From NCBI GenBank assembly GCA_963812965.1, contig CAWEXG010000002.1, positions 372,001 through 436,000 of the forward strand: a DNA stretch of 64,000 nt, read 5' to 3'. Below, in pieces: positions 44,172 to 54,350 of this stretch. The notes beneath the pieces were generated by a model. It did no database searches and was not told the origin of the DNA. It was given only the letters and a program-made list of their open reading frames with translations. The position numbers were made by a program, and so were the translations under genes. This DNA comes from DASXMT01 sp963812965 (lineage in GTDB: Bacteria > Actinomycetota > Acidimicrobiia > Acidimicrobiales > RAAP-2). The first letter of the stretch is position 1. Every line of letters begins with the position of its first letter.

Positions 44172-45434
44172 ATGACTTCCACAATTAGACGGCCTGAACG
44201 CGCCGATTCTTCTTCCGGTCCCTTTTCTCCCGACGATTCCTCAGGTTCCGAGTTCACCGATGCTGTGCCGTTCGACAGCCTCGGCGTCGATCCTGGGTTG
44301 GTGAAGGTCCTCGCTTCCCAGGGCATCACGACGGCGTTCCCCATCCAGGCGATGACCGTGGCGGACGCCCTGGCCGGACGCGACGTCTGCGGTAAGGCCA
44401 AGACCGGTTCGGGCAAGACGCTCGCCTTCGGGGTCCCCCTGTTGCAGCGGACCATGGACAATGGCGCTACCGAACCCGGACGCCCCCGAGCCCTGGTGTT
44501 GGTGCCGACTCGAGAGCTGGCGGTGCAGGTGCACGACGTGCTGGAGCCGCTGGCCCACTCGGTCGGTCTTCGGACCGTCGCCGTCTACGGCGGTGCCGAC
44601 ATCGATCGCCAGGTGAAGAAGTTGCGGCGCGGTATCGACGTGGTCATCGCCACGCCGGGCCGGCTGATCGATCTCGGTGATCGCGGCGAGCTGTCCGTGG
44701 CCGACATCGAGACGCTCGTGCTCGACGAGGCGGATCGTATGGCCGACATGGGGTTCATGCCCCAGGTGGAGTGGGTGCTGCGCCGCTTAGAGCGCGACCA
44801 TCAGACGCTGCTGTTCTCGGCGACGTTGGACGGCGCGGTTGACCGGTTGGTGTCTCGCTATCTCACCGACCCGGTTCTTCACGAGGTCGCCTCCCCCCAG
44901 ACGACAGTCGAGGCCATGGAGCACCGGTTCCTGCAGGTCCACCAGATGGACCGGGTCAAGGTTGCCGCAGCCATCTGTCGGAACGTGACGAAGTCGATCG
45001 TCTTCGTGCGGACGAAGCGAGGTGCTGACCGGCTCGTCGAGCAGCTTCGGAAAGAGGGTGTGGACGCCGCCGCCATCCACGGGGATCTGCGCCAGGTCAA
45101 TCGCGAACGGACGCTCGGGGACTTCTCGGACGGGAAGCTCCCGGCGCTGGTGGCGACCGATGTCGCCGCCCGGGGCCTCGACATCGACGCGGTCGACGTG
45201 GTCGTCCACTTCGATCCGCCCGAGGACCACAAGGCGTACCTCCATCGTTCGGGCCGGACGGCCCGGGCCGGCGAGGCAGGCGTGGTAGTGACCCTCGTGC
45301 AGTGGAACCAGATTCTCGAAGTGGAGCGGATCCAGACCCGTATCGGCCTGAAGATGCCGATCGTGGAGATCTTCTCCAACGATCCACGCCTGGCCAATCT
45401 GGCCGAGTGGCAGCCGTCGAAGGACGCAGCCTGA
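44172..45434 (+). CDS. DEAD-box RNA helicase
   Basis: A 420-residue helicase core with all motifs in order: Q motif, motif I AKTGSGKT, Ia PTRELAVQ, Ib TPGRL, motif II LDEADRM, motif III SAT, IV FVRTKRGAD, V TDVAARGLDID and VI HRSGRTARAG. The N-terminal 45 residues are Ser/Asp-rich and disordered; there is no long C-terminal RNA-binding extension, so it resembles RhlE-type helicases. ATG 44172 is taken; ATG 44151 is in frame. It remodels RNA, often in ribosome assembly or cold response. Confidence 0.9.
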   Translation: MTSTIRRPERADSSSGPFSPDDSSGSEFTDAVPFDSLGVDPGLVKVLASQGITTAFPIQAMTVADALAGRDVCGKAKTGSGKTLAFGVPLLQRTMDNGATEPGRPRALVLVPTRELAVQVHDVLEPLAHSVGLRTVAVYGGADIDRQVKKLRRGIDVVIATPGRLIDLGDRGELSVADIETLVLDEADRMADMGFMPQVEWVLRRLERDHQTLLFSATLDGAVDRLVSRYLTDPVLHEVASPQTTVEAMEHRFLQVHQMDRVKVAAAICRNVTKSIVFVRTKRGADRLVEQLRKEGVDAAAIHGDLRQVNRERTLGDFSDGKLPALVATDVAARGLDIDAVDVVVHFDPPEDHKAYLHRSGRTARAGEAGVVVTLVQWNQILEVERIQTRIGLKMPIVEIFSNDPRLANLAEWQPSKDAA

Positions 45435-45490
45435 CCGCTTCCCGTCATACGAGGTCGGTAGGCGAGTCAGCGTCTTCATCGTCGACGCCA

Positions 45491-46198
45491 GTGCCGAGGC
45501 CGAGGCTTCCATGGGTCATCGTCCAACACGTCCCCTACGAGGGCCCCGGGCTGATCGGGCAGGCTCTGTGCGAGGCCGACTTTCCTTACCAGGTCATCCG
45601 GCCCGATCTGGGTGATGCGTACCCATCGACGAGCGACCTCGGTGGCCTGGTGGTCATGGGCGGTCCCATGGGTGTCGATGACGAGGCCGATCACCCGTGG
45701 CTGGTGGCGGAACGGACACTGCTGGCGTCCGCGGTGGCCCTGGGCCTTCCGGTGCTCGGCGTGTGCCTCGGGGCACAGCAGTTGGCCGCTGCCCTCGGAG
45801 CGCCGATCACCACCGGACCCGCTCCCGAGATCGGAACGGGGACGGTCACGCTCACTGCCGCTGGTCGTCTCGACCCGGTGCTGGGTCGAGAGTACGGAGG
45901 GTTGGCCGAACCGGCGATCCCCTGTGTCCACTGGCACCAGGACACGTTCGCCATCCCTGATGGCGCCGTCCATCTGGCCGCCACACCTGCCTTTCCCAAC
46001 CAGGCGTTCCGGATGGGCGCTCGGGCCTACGGACTGCAGTTCCACGTCGAGGTGGATCGGGAGCTGGCCCAGGCATGGGCGCCTCTGCTGCCCGAAGGAT
46101 CCTCGTTCGACCCGGCGCGGCTGGCTCAGGTGGAGACCGTCGGGCAACGGCTGCTGCGCCGGTTCGTATCGCTGCCGCCGGGCCCACCCCTGCTCTGA
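45491..46198 (+). CDS. Class I glutamine amidotransferase-like protein
   Basis: A 235-residue GATase1 domain: VVMGGPMGVDDE, nucleophile Cys in LGVCLGAQQLA, and His of LQFHVEVD near the C-terminus, with a late Glu. It is a free-standing domain of the GMP-synthase-like type, used for transfer of ammonia from glutamine or for gamma-glutamyl hydrolysis. GTG 45491 is the first reasonable start in frame; upstream frame continues into the helicase and lacks homology. Partner unknown. Confidence 0.83.
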   Translation: MPRPRLPWVIVQHVPYEGPGLIGQALCEADFPYQVIRPDLGDAYPSTSDLGGLVVMGGPMGVDDEADHPWLVAERTLLASAVALGLPVLGVCLGAQQLAAALGAPITTGPAPEIGTGTVTLTAAGRLDPVLGREYGGLAEPAIPCVHWHQDTFAIPDGAVHLAATPAFPNQAFRMGARAYGLQFHVEVDRELAQAWAPLLPEGSSFDPARLAQVETVGQRLLRRFVSLPPGPPLL

Positions 46199-46225
46199 CG
46201 GCGGTTCAGCATTGGGCCTCTTGGC

Positions 46226-48930
46226 TCACTCTCCGGCCATCTGTCGGAGCATGTACGGGAGGATCCCGCCATTGCGGTAGTACTCGGCCTCCATGGGCGT
46301 GTCGATGCGCAATCGGGCCGAGAACTCGACGGTTCGCTCGCCGTCGACGGCGCGTACGAAGACCTCCTTGGGCACCTCACCGTCGTTGAGCACGGAGATC
46401 CCGGTGATCTCGAAGACCTCGTGCCCGGTGAGGCCGAGCGTGCCGGCGTTGTCACCGTCCGCGAACTGCAACGGCAGGACGCCCATGCCGATCAGGTTGG
46501 AACGGTGAATCCGCTCGTAGCTCTCGGCGATCACCGCCACGACGCCCAACAGCGAGGTCCCCTTGGCGGCCCAGTCCCGGGACGAGCCCGAGCCGTACTC
46601 CTTCCCAGCCAGCACCACCAGCGGCGTGCCCTCGGCGGCGTAGCGCATGGCGGCGTCGTAGATGCTGGTCTGCTCACCGCTGGGGAGATGGAGCGTCACC
46701 CCGCCTTCGGTACCGGGCGCCAGGTGGTTGCGAAGGCGGATGTTGGCGAACGTGCCCCGCATCATGACCTCGTGGTTGCCACGACGGGCGCCGTAGGAGT
46801 TGAAATCACCCTGGGCCACCTCGTGCTCTGACAGGTACTGCCCGGCCGGTGTCGACGGGCCGATGTTCCCTGCCGGGGAGATGTGGTCCGTGGTGACGCT
46901 GTCGCCCAGCACGGCCAGTACGTAAGCGCCCTCGACGTCGGTGACCGGGGCCGGGTCATGGGGAAGGTCTTCGAGGAACGGCGGCCGCAGCACGTAGGTC
47001 GAGCTCGCTGTCCCAGGTGAACGTGTCGCCGGTGGCGGTCTCGACCGCTTGCCACCGCTGGTCGCCGTCGAACACCGCCCCGTAGCGCTGGCGGAACATG
47101 TCCGAGGTCAGAGAGGTTCGGATGGCCTCGGTGACCTCCTCGGCGGTGGGCCACAGGTCGGCCAGGTACACCGGCGCACCGTTCGAGTCGGTCCCCAGCG
47201 CGTCGGTGTCCAGGTCGATGTCCATGGTGCCGGCAAGGGCATAGGCAACCACCAGTGGCGGCGAGGCAAGGTAGTTCATCCGTACGTCGGGATGGATCCT
47301 GCCCTCGAAGTTCCGGTTTCCCGACAGGACCGAGACCACCGACAGGTCGCCCGTCTGGACGGCCTCGGACACGCCGGCCAAGAGCGGTCCGGAGTTGCCG
47401 ATACAGGTGGTGCACCCGAATCCGACGAGGTCGAAGCCCGCCTCTGCCAACGGCGCAGTGAGGCCGGCCCGGTCGAAGTAGTCCATGACGACCCGTGATC
47501 CCGGGGCCAGCGTGGTCTTCACCCACGGCTTGGGCCGCAGGCCGCGATCGACGGCCTTGGCCGCCAGGAGTCCTGCTGCCAGCATGACCTGGGGGTTGGA
47601 GGTATTGGTGCAGCTGGTGATGGCGGCCACCACCACATGACCGTCCTCGATGTCGGCCGTCGCGCCGTCGGCCAGGGTGGCGGTCTCCTGTCGCTTGTCC
47701 CGGCCAAGCGCGTTGCGGAACGCGCGTCCCGGCGTCGGTCAGCGACACCTTGTCCTGGGGGCGTGAGGGTCCGGCGATGCTGGGGACGACGGTGCCGAGA
47801 TCGAGCTCGATGACCTCGGAGAACACCGGCTCTTCACTCCCCCCGGCATCGTGCCAGAGCCCCTGCTCCTTGGCGTACGTCTCCACCAGGGCGATGTGAT
47901 GCTCGTCTCTTCCCGTGAACCGCAGGTAGTCGAGCGTGACCTCGTCGATGGGGAAGATGGCACAGGTCGCCCCGTACTCGGGGGACATGTTGCCGATGGT
48001 GGCCCGGTTCTCGAGCGGCACGGTGGCGATGCCGGGGCCGAAGAACTCGACGAACTTGCCCACGACACCGTGGGCGCGGAGGAGTTGGGTGATGGTGAGC
48101 ACCAGGTCGGTGGCGGTGGTACCGGTGGGCATCTCGCCGGTCAGCCGGAAGCCGACCACCGGGGGGAGGAGCATCGACAGCGGTTGGCCGAGCATGGCTG
48201 CCTCAGCCTCGATGCCGCCGACTCCCCAGCCCAGCACGCCGAGCCCGTTGACCATGGTCGTGTGGGAGTCGGTGCCCACCAGGGTGTCGCAGTATGCCCG
48301 TCCGTCCTGCGTGGCGAACACCACCCGTGACAGGTACTCCAGGTTGACCTGGTGGCAGATGCCAGTGCCGGGAGGCACGACCCGGAACCCGTCGAACGCC
48401 TGCTGGGCCCAGCGCAGCAGCTGGTACCGCTCGATGTTGCGCTGGTACTCGATGTCGACGTTCTGGTCGTACGCGCCAGGGACACCTGACACCTCGGCGA
48501 TGACCGAGTGGTCGATGACCAGCTCCACCGGGACCAGCGGGTTGACCCGCGCCGGATCGCCCCCCAGCGCTGCGAGGGCGTCTCGCATGGCGGCGAGGTC
48601 GACCACGCCCGGCACCCCGGTGAAGTCCTGCATGAGGACCCGTTCGGGGGTGAAGGCAATTTCGGCACTGTCGGTTCCACCGAAGCCGTGGCGCTCGGGG
48701 TGACGGCCCCAGCCGGCGACGGCCTCGATGTCGGCGGGCGTGACGCTGAGCCCGTCCTCGTGCCGGAGGAGGTTCTCGAGCAAGACCTTGATCGAGTAGG
48801 GGAGCCTGCCCACGTCGAAACGATCGGCGAGCGCGCTGACACGGTAGATCTCGTAGGTCCGGTCACCGACGGCGAGGTCGGCTCGGGCACCGAAGCTGTT
48901 GGGGGCGTTCGAGGAGGAAGACGGAGCCAT
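46226..48930 (-). CDS. acnA: Aconitate hydratase AcnA (two frameshifts)
   Basis: About 900 residues when joined. The cluster cysteines are found in AAITSCTNTSNP and GFGCTTCIGNSGP. Other marks are the substrate loop VGTDSHTTMVNGLGVLGWGV and the C-terminal swivel domain (VTTDHISPAGNIGPSTPAG; GKEYGSGSSRDWAAKG). Frame breaks lie near 47720, in a CGCGCG run, and near 46985. Both fall where conserved sequence simply moves to another frame, so error is more likely than loss. The enzyme interconverts citrate and isocitrate in the TCA cycle. The gene is convergent with the amidotransferase gene. Confidence 0.92.
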
Positions 48931-48988
48931 GGACCCATTCTGCTCGTCTCGGCAGCGATCGGCTAACCGGTGCCGCCGTCGATCAGGG

Positions 48989-49086
48989 CGTGGAGGTCAG
49001 GGGGCGGAGATCCGGGGGTGGAGGCGGGGAGGTCAGGGGGTGGAGGTCAGGGGGTGGAGGTCAGGGGGTGGAGGTCAAGGGGTCAG
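48989..49086. repeat. 14-bp tandem repeat between acnA and the ABC permease gene
   Basis: GGTCAGGGGGTGGA is repeated exactly at 49031, 49045 and 49059, with degenerate copies on both sides. It is the only array here whose period is not a multiple of three or a 10-mer, and it lies outside genes. Confidence 0.9.
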
Positions 49087-49908
49087 GTCCGGGTGCGGTA
49101 GCGCCAGACGGCCACCGGGACGAGCAGGACCAAGAACCCGATGGTCCAGGCCAGCGACTGGATGACCCAGGTGGCCGTCGGCCCCCCGAGCATCAGGTGG
49201 CGGCAGGCCGTCACGGTGACGCTCACCGGCTGGTAGGTGGCGAACCCCTGCAGCCAGCTGGGCATCGACTTGACGGGCACGAAGGCGGAGGAGGCGAAGG
49301 TCAGCGGGAAGAGCAAGGGGAACGACATGACCTGGGCGGTCTCGCTGTTGGGGGCGGAGAGGCCGATGGTGGCAAAACCCCAGGACAGGGCGTAGGCGAA
49401 GATGAGGATGATCCCGACCCCGGCGAGGTAGGGGAGCACCCCGGTGCTCGGGCGGAACCCGACGGCGAACCCGACGCGGTGATGACGATCATGACCAGGA
49501 TGTTCCGGACCAGGTCGGCCGTGGTCCGGCCGGCCAGCACGGCAGAGCGGGCCATGGGCAGGGCACGGAACCGCTCGATCAGACCCTTCTGCAGGTCCTC
49601 GGCCAGCCCGATGCTGGTGCTCACCGCTCCGAAGGCCACGGTCTGGACGAAGATCCCCGGCATCAGGTAGTCGACGTAGTTGACGCCGCCGCCTGGATGG
49701 ATGGCCCCGCCGAACACGTACCGGAACAGCAGCACGAACATGATCGGCTGGACGGTGGAGAAGAACAGTGCCTCGGGGATACGGGTGTAGGCGATGAGGT
49801 TCCGCTTCGTGATCGTCAGCGTGTCGGCGATGGCCCACTTGGCCCGGCCTGCCACCCCGGTGGACAGGGGAGCACCGGTGAGGGTGGGAACGGTGATCGT
49901 GGCGGTGC

Positions 49909-49912
<4 letters not shown>
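49083..49912 (-). CDS. ABC-2 type permease, DrrB-like (one frameshift)
   Basis: Six membrane helices of the ABC-2/DrrB family. The N-terminal part includes FFSTVQPIMFVLLFRYVFGG and the conserved EDLQKGLIERFRALPMARSA loop. After an indel near 49475 the frame continues with FAYALSWGFATIGLSAPNSE and VPVKSMPSWLQGFATYQPVS to 49083. It pairs with the ATPase gene upstream, sharing an ATGA overlap. DrrAB-type pumps export drugs or lipids. A divergent MarR regulator probably controls it. Confidence 0.87.
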
Positions 49913-50966
<1,054 letters not shown>

Positions 50967-51076
50967 GGCTTCCCGTCTGCGAGTAGCGGTCTTGGGTCCT
51001 GGTGCGCGGCAACTGACCGACTGTTCGTGCAGGAGCAGTTGGCGTGGCGCCGATGCGGCAACACCTTTACTTCTAG

Positions 51077-51097
51077 TTATCTTAATGATTAAAATAA
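51077..51097. promoter_or_regulatory. Palindromic operator between marR and the ABC exporter operon
   Basis: TTATCTTAA-TGA-TTAAAATAA is a 9-3-9 palindrome with one mismatch, in an AT-rich patch directly before the marR GTG (51102) and 111 bases from the ATPase start. MarR proteins bind such sites and repress both directions. Confidence 0.65.
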
Positions 51098-51101
51098 AGC
51101 C

Positions 51102-51671
51102 GTGTCAAGACGCCGACCGTGCGCTCCCCGTTCATTGAAGCCGAAGGGGTTGTCGAAGCGAACCGGGTCGTCGAAGTCGCAATCGACCTCCGACGAAAGC
51201 CTTGATCCCCACCCTCCTCCGGTTATTCCTCCCGGACCACCCGGTACGCGCCCGCTGGCGGCAGCCATCCGGGCGTACCAAGTAGCGCTCGACGTGTTCG
51301 ACGATGCCGTCGCCAACAGGCTCGGTCTCAACCGGACCGACTTCCGCTGTCTGGACATCATCGACCAGTACCAACCGATGACCGCTGGCGCTTTGGCAGA
51401 GGCCACTCGCCTGACCAGCGGAGCCATTACGTTCGCCATCGACCGACTGGAAGAAGCCGGGTTCGTTCGTCGGCTGCAAGACGAGAAGGACCGTCGACGA
51501 GTTCTGTTGGAGCTGGTGCCGGCAGCGCAACGGGAGGCTGCTCGCTACCACGAGCCGATGGTGCGTGACTTCAGGGCCGCCATGGCCAAGTACACGCCGA
51601 AGGAGATACAGGTCATCTGCGACTTCCTGACCGCGGCACGAGAAGCGTACGAGAGGAATGTTCCCGAGTAA
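51102..51671 (+). CDS. MarR-family transcriptional regulator
   Basis: A 189-residue regulator with a winged helix: LNRTDFRCLDIIDQYQPMTA, GALAEATRLTSGAITFAIDR, and wing EKDRRRVLLEL. The first 45 residues are Pro/Ser-rich and may not be translated; GTG 51102 sits against the operator, and GTG at other in-frame sites are possible. Divergent from the DrrAB-like exporter, so it likely represses it until a drug-like ligand binds. Confidence 0.87.
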   Translation: MSRRRPCAPRSLKPKGLSKRTGSSKSQSTSDESLDPHPPPVIPPGPPGTRPLAAAIRAYQVALDVFDDAVANRLGLNRTDFRCLDIIDQYQPMTAGALAEATRLTSGAITFAIDRLEEAGFVRRLQDEKDRRRVLLELVPAAQREAARYHEPMVRDFRAAMAKYTPKEIQVICDFLTAAREAYERNVPE

Positions 51672-51749
51672 GAGACGTTCCCAGGGCGCGACAGGGGAAA
51701 GAGAGGAACCGATGTCGGGAAGTAAGACCTCGACCCTCCCAAAGAAGGC

Positions 51750-52832
51750 TCAGCCCGGCAGCTGTATGTGGAGCTGACTGCGCATGGTGCCCATCACCGC
51801 CTGCGACAGCACTTCGCCACCGCCGGGCGAGATGTGCGTGCCGTCCTCCTCACGGACGTTGACCTCCTGTCCGTTGCTGATGATGTAGGGCGTGTACCCG
51901 CCCTGCGGTGTCCCGAGCACGCTGGTGCTGCTGAGGTAGGTGACGCTGGGGTTCTGCGCCGCCTGGGCCTGATAGATGGAGTCGAGGTTCTGCATGTCCG
52001 CATTGAGCCCCGGGTCCTGCATCGGCGGCATGCCCACCCAGATGACCTTGGCCCCGTTCGAGGCTGCCTCGGCCATGAAGCTCTGGACCCGTTGGGCGTA
52101 GATGGTGTTCCACTGCGCGGTGCCGTAGGGGATGTCGGGAGGGCCGGGGAAGTCCTGGTTGTCGTTGGCGCCGAGCATGATGACGACCACCTGCGGGTTG
52201 TACTTCGACAGATCGGTCTGTAGTTCGACCGGCCAGTTGTAGTAGTCGGGCCTGGTGAGACCGGTCGATACCTGTCCGTCGCCGGTGGCGGTGACCACAC
52301 CGGTGTTGGCCAGGTCGTTGACGAGCGAGTCTTCGAGGTCGATGCCGAGCGAGTCGCCGATCACCAGGACCCGTAGTGGGGCGGCCGCCGTCGGCCTCTC
52401 GTACGCGGGCACGGTGGTGGTCGTGGTGGCGCCGGGGATCGTCGCCTTGGTCTGTTGGGACGGGGGTGGCTTCGGTTGCTTCCCGTGGGCACTGGGACCG
52501 GCGGTGAACGTGCCGGAGCCGTCGACCGGTTGGTTGCCGTGGCGCCCGAGCACCCCGTCGGCCACCGAGACGACGTGGGAGAGCCCGAGGTCCCGACTGA
52601 CCGTGGCGATGGGGCGGAGCACGGCGAGCGAGATCGTGCGTCGAGTCCCGACCGGAGAGACTTGGGCGTTGTGTTGGAGAGTCGGCGCGTCGAGCAGCAG
52701 CCAGAGCGTGAAGGCGACCAACGAGACGATGAGGGCGTACGTCCACGGGACCCGGCGACGGGGCTGGGTGGCGTCGTCTTGGTCGTCGAGCTCTTGGCCG
52801 CGCTCCTCACCGGTTTCCTCGTCGGTGATCAT
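51750..52832 (-). CDS. Membrane-anchored SGNH hydrolase (DUF459-like)
   Basis: A 360-residue protein: a cytoplasmic acidic N-terminus, one membrane helix (ALIVSLVAFTLWLLLDA), a Pro/Thr linker, then an SGNH domain with VIGDSLGIDLEDSL (Ser block), VVIMLGANDNQDF (Asn block) and DGTHISPGGGEVL (catalytic Asp and His). It is exposed outside the cell. The adjacent MBOAT gene, 19 bases upstream in the same operon, suggests the pair transfers acyl groups to a surface polysaccharide, like AlgI with AlgJ/AlgX. Confidence 0.87.
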   Translation of the reverse strand: MITDEETGEERGQELDDQDDATQPRRRVPWTYALIVSLVAFTLWLLLDAPTLQHNAQVSPVGTRRTISLAVLRPIATVSRDLGLSHVVSVADGVLGRHGNQPVDGSGTFTAGPSAHGKQPKPPPSQQTKATIPGATTTTTVPAYERPTAAAPLRVLVIGDSLGIDLEDSLVNDLANTGVVTATGDGQVSTGLTRPDYYNWPVELQTDLSKYNPQVVVIMLGANDNQDFPGPPDIPYGTAQWNTIYAQRVQSFMAEAASNGAKVIWVGMPPMQDPGLNADMQNLDSIYQAQAAQNPSVTYLSSTSVLGTPQGGYTPYIISNGQEVNVREEDGTHISPGGGEVLSQAVMGTMRSQLHIQLPG

Positions 52833-52851
52833 GGCGTGTCCGGCGCGGCCA

Positions 52852-54276
52852 TCAGAAGCGGTAGTAGATGAACGGGGCTACACCGGTGGGGCCGAGGGTG
52901 GTGATGACCAAAAGCCCGAGCCCGAGCCCGAGCACCTGCACCGCAGCTCGCTGGTTGGAGAAGTAGGACTGGACGCGTTGTGACACGTCTTTTGGCACGA
53001 ACTGGACAGCGATGATGAAGACCACGGTGATCACCAGCAGCGGCGTGATGAGAGGTGACGCTCCGTTCCAGGAGGAGAGACGCCGGAGCACGGCCATGGC
53101 GTTCGAGAACGAGGTGGCGCGGAAGAACACCCAGCCCAGACAGACGAACTGGAAGGTCCAGAAGCGCTCCCACCAGATGCGCCACCCTCCCTGCGCCGCA
53201 GGAGGGAGCCCCCGATTCACCCGGTGTTTGCGGTGCAGATGCCCGACCACCTGGCCGATGCCGTGGAGGGCGCCCCAGATGATGAAGGTCCAGTTGGCGC
53301 CGTGCCAGAGCCCGCCGAGGACCATGGTGATCATGATGTTGCGAGACGCTCTCCACTCCGACCCCCGATTGCCCCCCAGTGGGATGTAGAGATAGTCGCG
53401 CAGCCAGCGGGACAGGGTCATGTGCCATCGGCGCCAGAAGTCTTGGAGATTGCGTGCCGTGTAGGGGGCGTCGAAGTTGATCGGAAACTGGAAGCCGAGC
53501 AGAAGGGCCAACCCGATGGCCATGTCGGTGTAGCCGCTGAAGTCGCAGTAGATCTGGATGGCGTAGCCCCAGGCGGCAAAGATCGCCTCGGGCGCCGAAT
53601 GCTGGCCGGGTGCGGCGAACACGGGGTTGACGATGGCCGAGGAGACGTAGGAGGAGACCACGACTTTCTTGAAGAGTCCGCCCATGATCATCCACATGGC
53701 CCGGGAGTAGTCGATGTTCTTCGGGTCGCGGCGGTGCCGGATCTGGGGGAGCAGCTCGCTGCCACGGACGATCGGCCCCGCTACCAAGTGAGGAAAGAAG
53801 GACAGATAGACAGCAAGGTCGATCGGTCGGGACACTTCGAGCTGGCCGCGGTAGACGTCGATGACGTAGCTGAGCGCCATGAAGGTGAAGAAGGAGATGG
53901 CGATCGGCAAGGTTGGCTGGATCAGCGGGATCAGGTTGCTCAAGCCGATCGACCGGAGCATGTTGTCGACATTGACCGCCATGAAGCCGTAGTACTTGAA
54001 GTACCCGAGTAAGCCCAAGAGCCCAACGCAGGCTGCGATGAGCGCGATGCGTCGGTTTCGCTCGGAACTGCTGCGATCGATGGCGAGAGCACCGACATGG
54101 GCGATGGCTGTCGAGGCCATCAGCAGGAAGACGAAGCGCCAGTCCGCCCAGCCATAGAAGAAGTAGCTCAACGCCAGCATGGCCACTTTCCATGGGACCG
54201 GATAGGGGTTGAGCAGCCAGTTCGCGGTGAACGCGACGGCGAAGAAGATGGCGAAATCGATTGTGGGAAAGAGCAT
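52852..54276 (-). CDS. MBOAT O-acyltransferase, AlgI-like
   Basis: A 474-residue polytopic protein. It has the AlgI/DltB core: FFPHLVAGPIVRGSELLPQ, CDFSGYTDMAIGLALLLG, FWRRWHMTLSRWLRDYLYIP and the catalytic-His segment GGLWHGANWTFI. ATG 54276 starts the family sequence (MLFPTIDFAIFFAVAF); a longer frame is not conserved. It should move acyl groups from cytoplasmic donors across the membrane, passing them to the SGNH protein encoded next. Confidence 0.92.
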   Translation of the reverse strand: MLFPTIDFAIFFAVAFTANWLLNPYPVPWKVAMLALSYFFYGWADWRFVFLLMASTAIAHVGALAIDRSSSERNRRIALIAACVGLLGLLGYFKYYGFMAVNVDNMLRSIGLSNLIPLIQPTLPIAISFFTFMALSYVIDVYRGQLEVSRPIDLAVYLSFFPHLVAGPIVRGSELLPQIRHRRDPKNIDYSRAMWMIMGGLFKKVVVSSYVSSAIVNPVFAAPGQHSAPEAIFAAWGYAIQIYCDFSGYTDMAIGLALLLGFQFPINFDAPYTARNLQDFWRRWHMTLSRWLRDYLYIPLGGNRGSEWRASRNIMITMVLGGLWHGANWTFIIWGALHGIGQVVGHLHRKHRVNRGLPPAAQGGWRIWWERFWTFQFVCLGWVFFRATSFSNAMAVLRRLSSWNGASPLITPLLVITVVFIIAVQFVPKDVSQRVQSYFSNQRAAVQVLGLGLGLLVITTLGPTGVAPFIYYRF

Positions 54277-54350
54277 GGTTCTCGGGGACTGACGTGGGAC
54301 AAGCGTATAGGGGTCGGGACGCAAACTAGCGGTCCTCGATCTCGTGACCC

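Noticed and set aside
43805..44188. Possible small zinc-ribbon gene (CADCGMPLVL) before the helicase
   Set aside because: Only two cysteines, no second pair, no start with a ribosome binding site, and the remaining residues are low in protein-like character.
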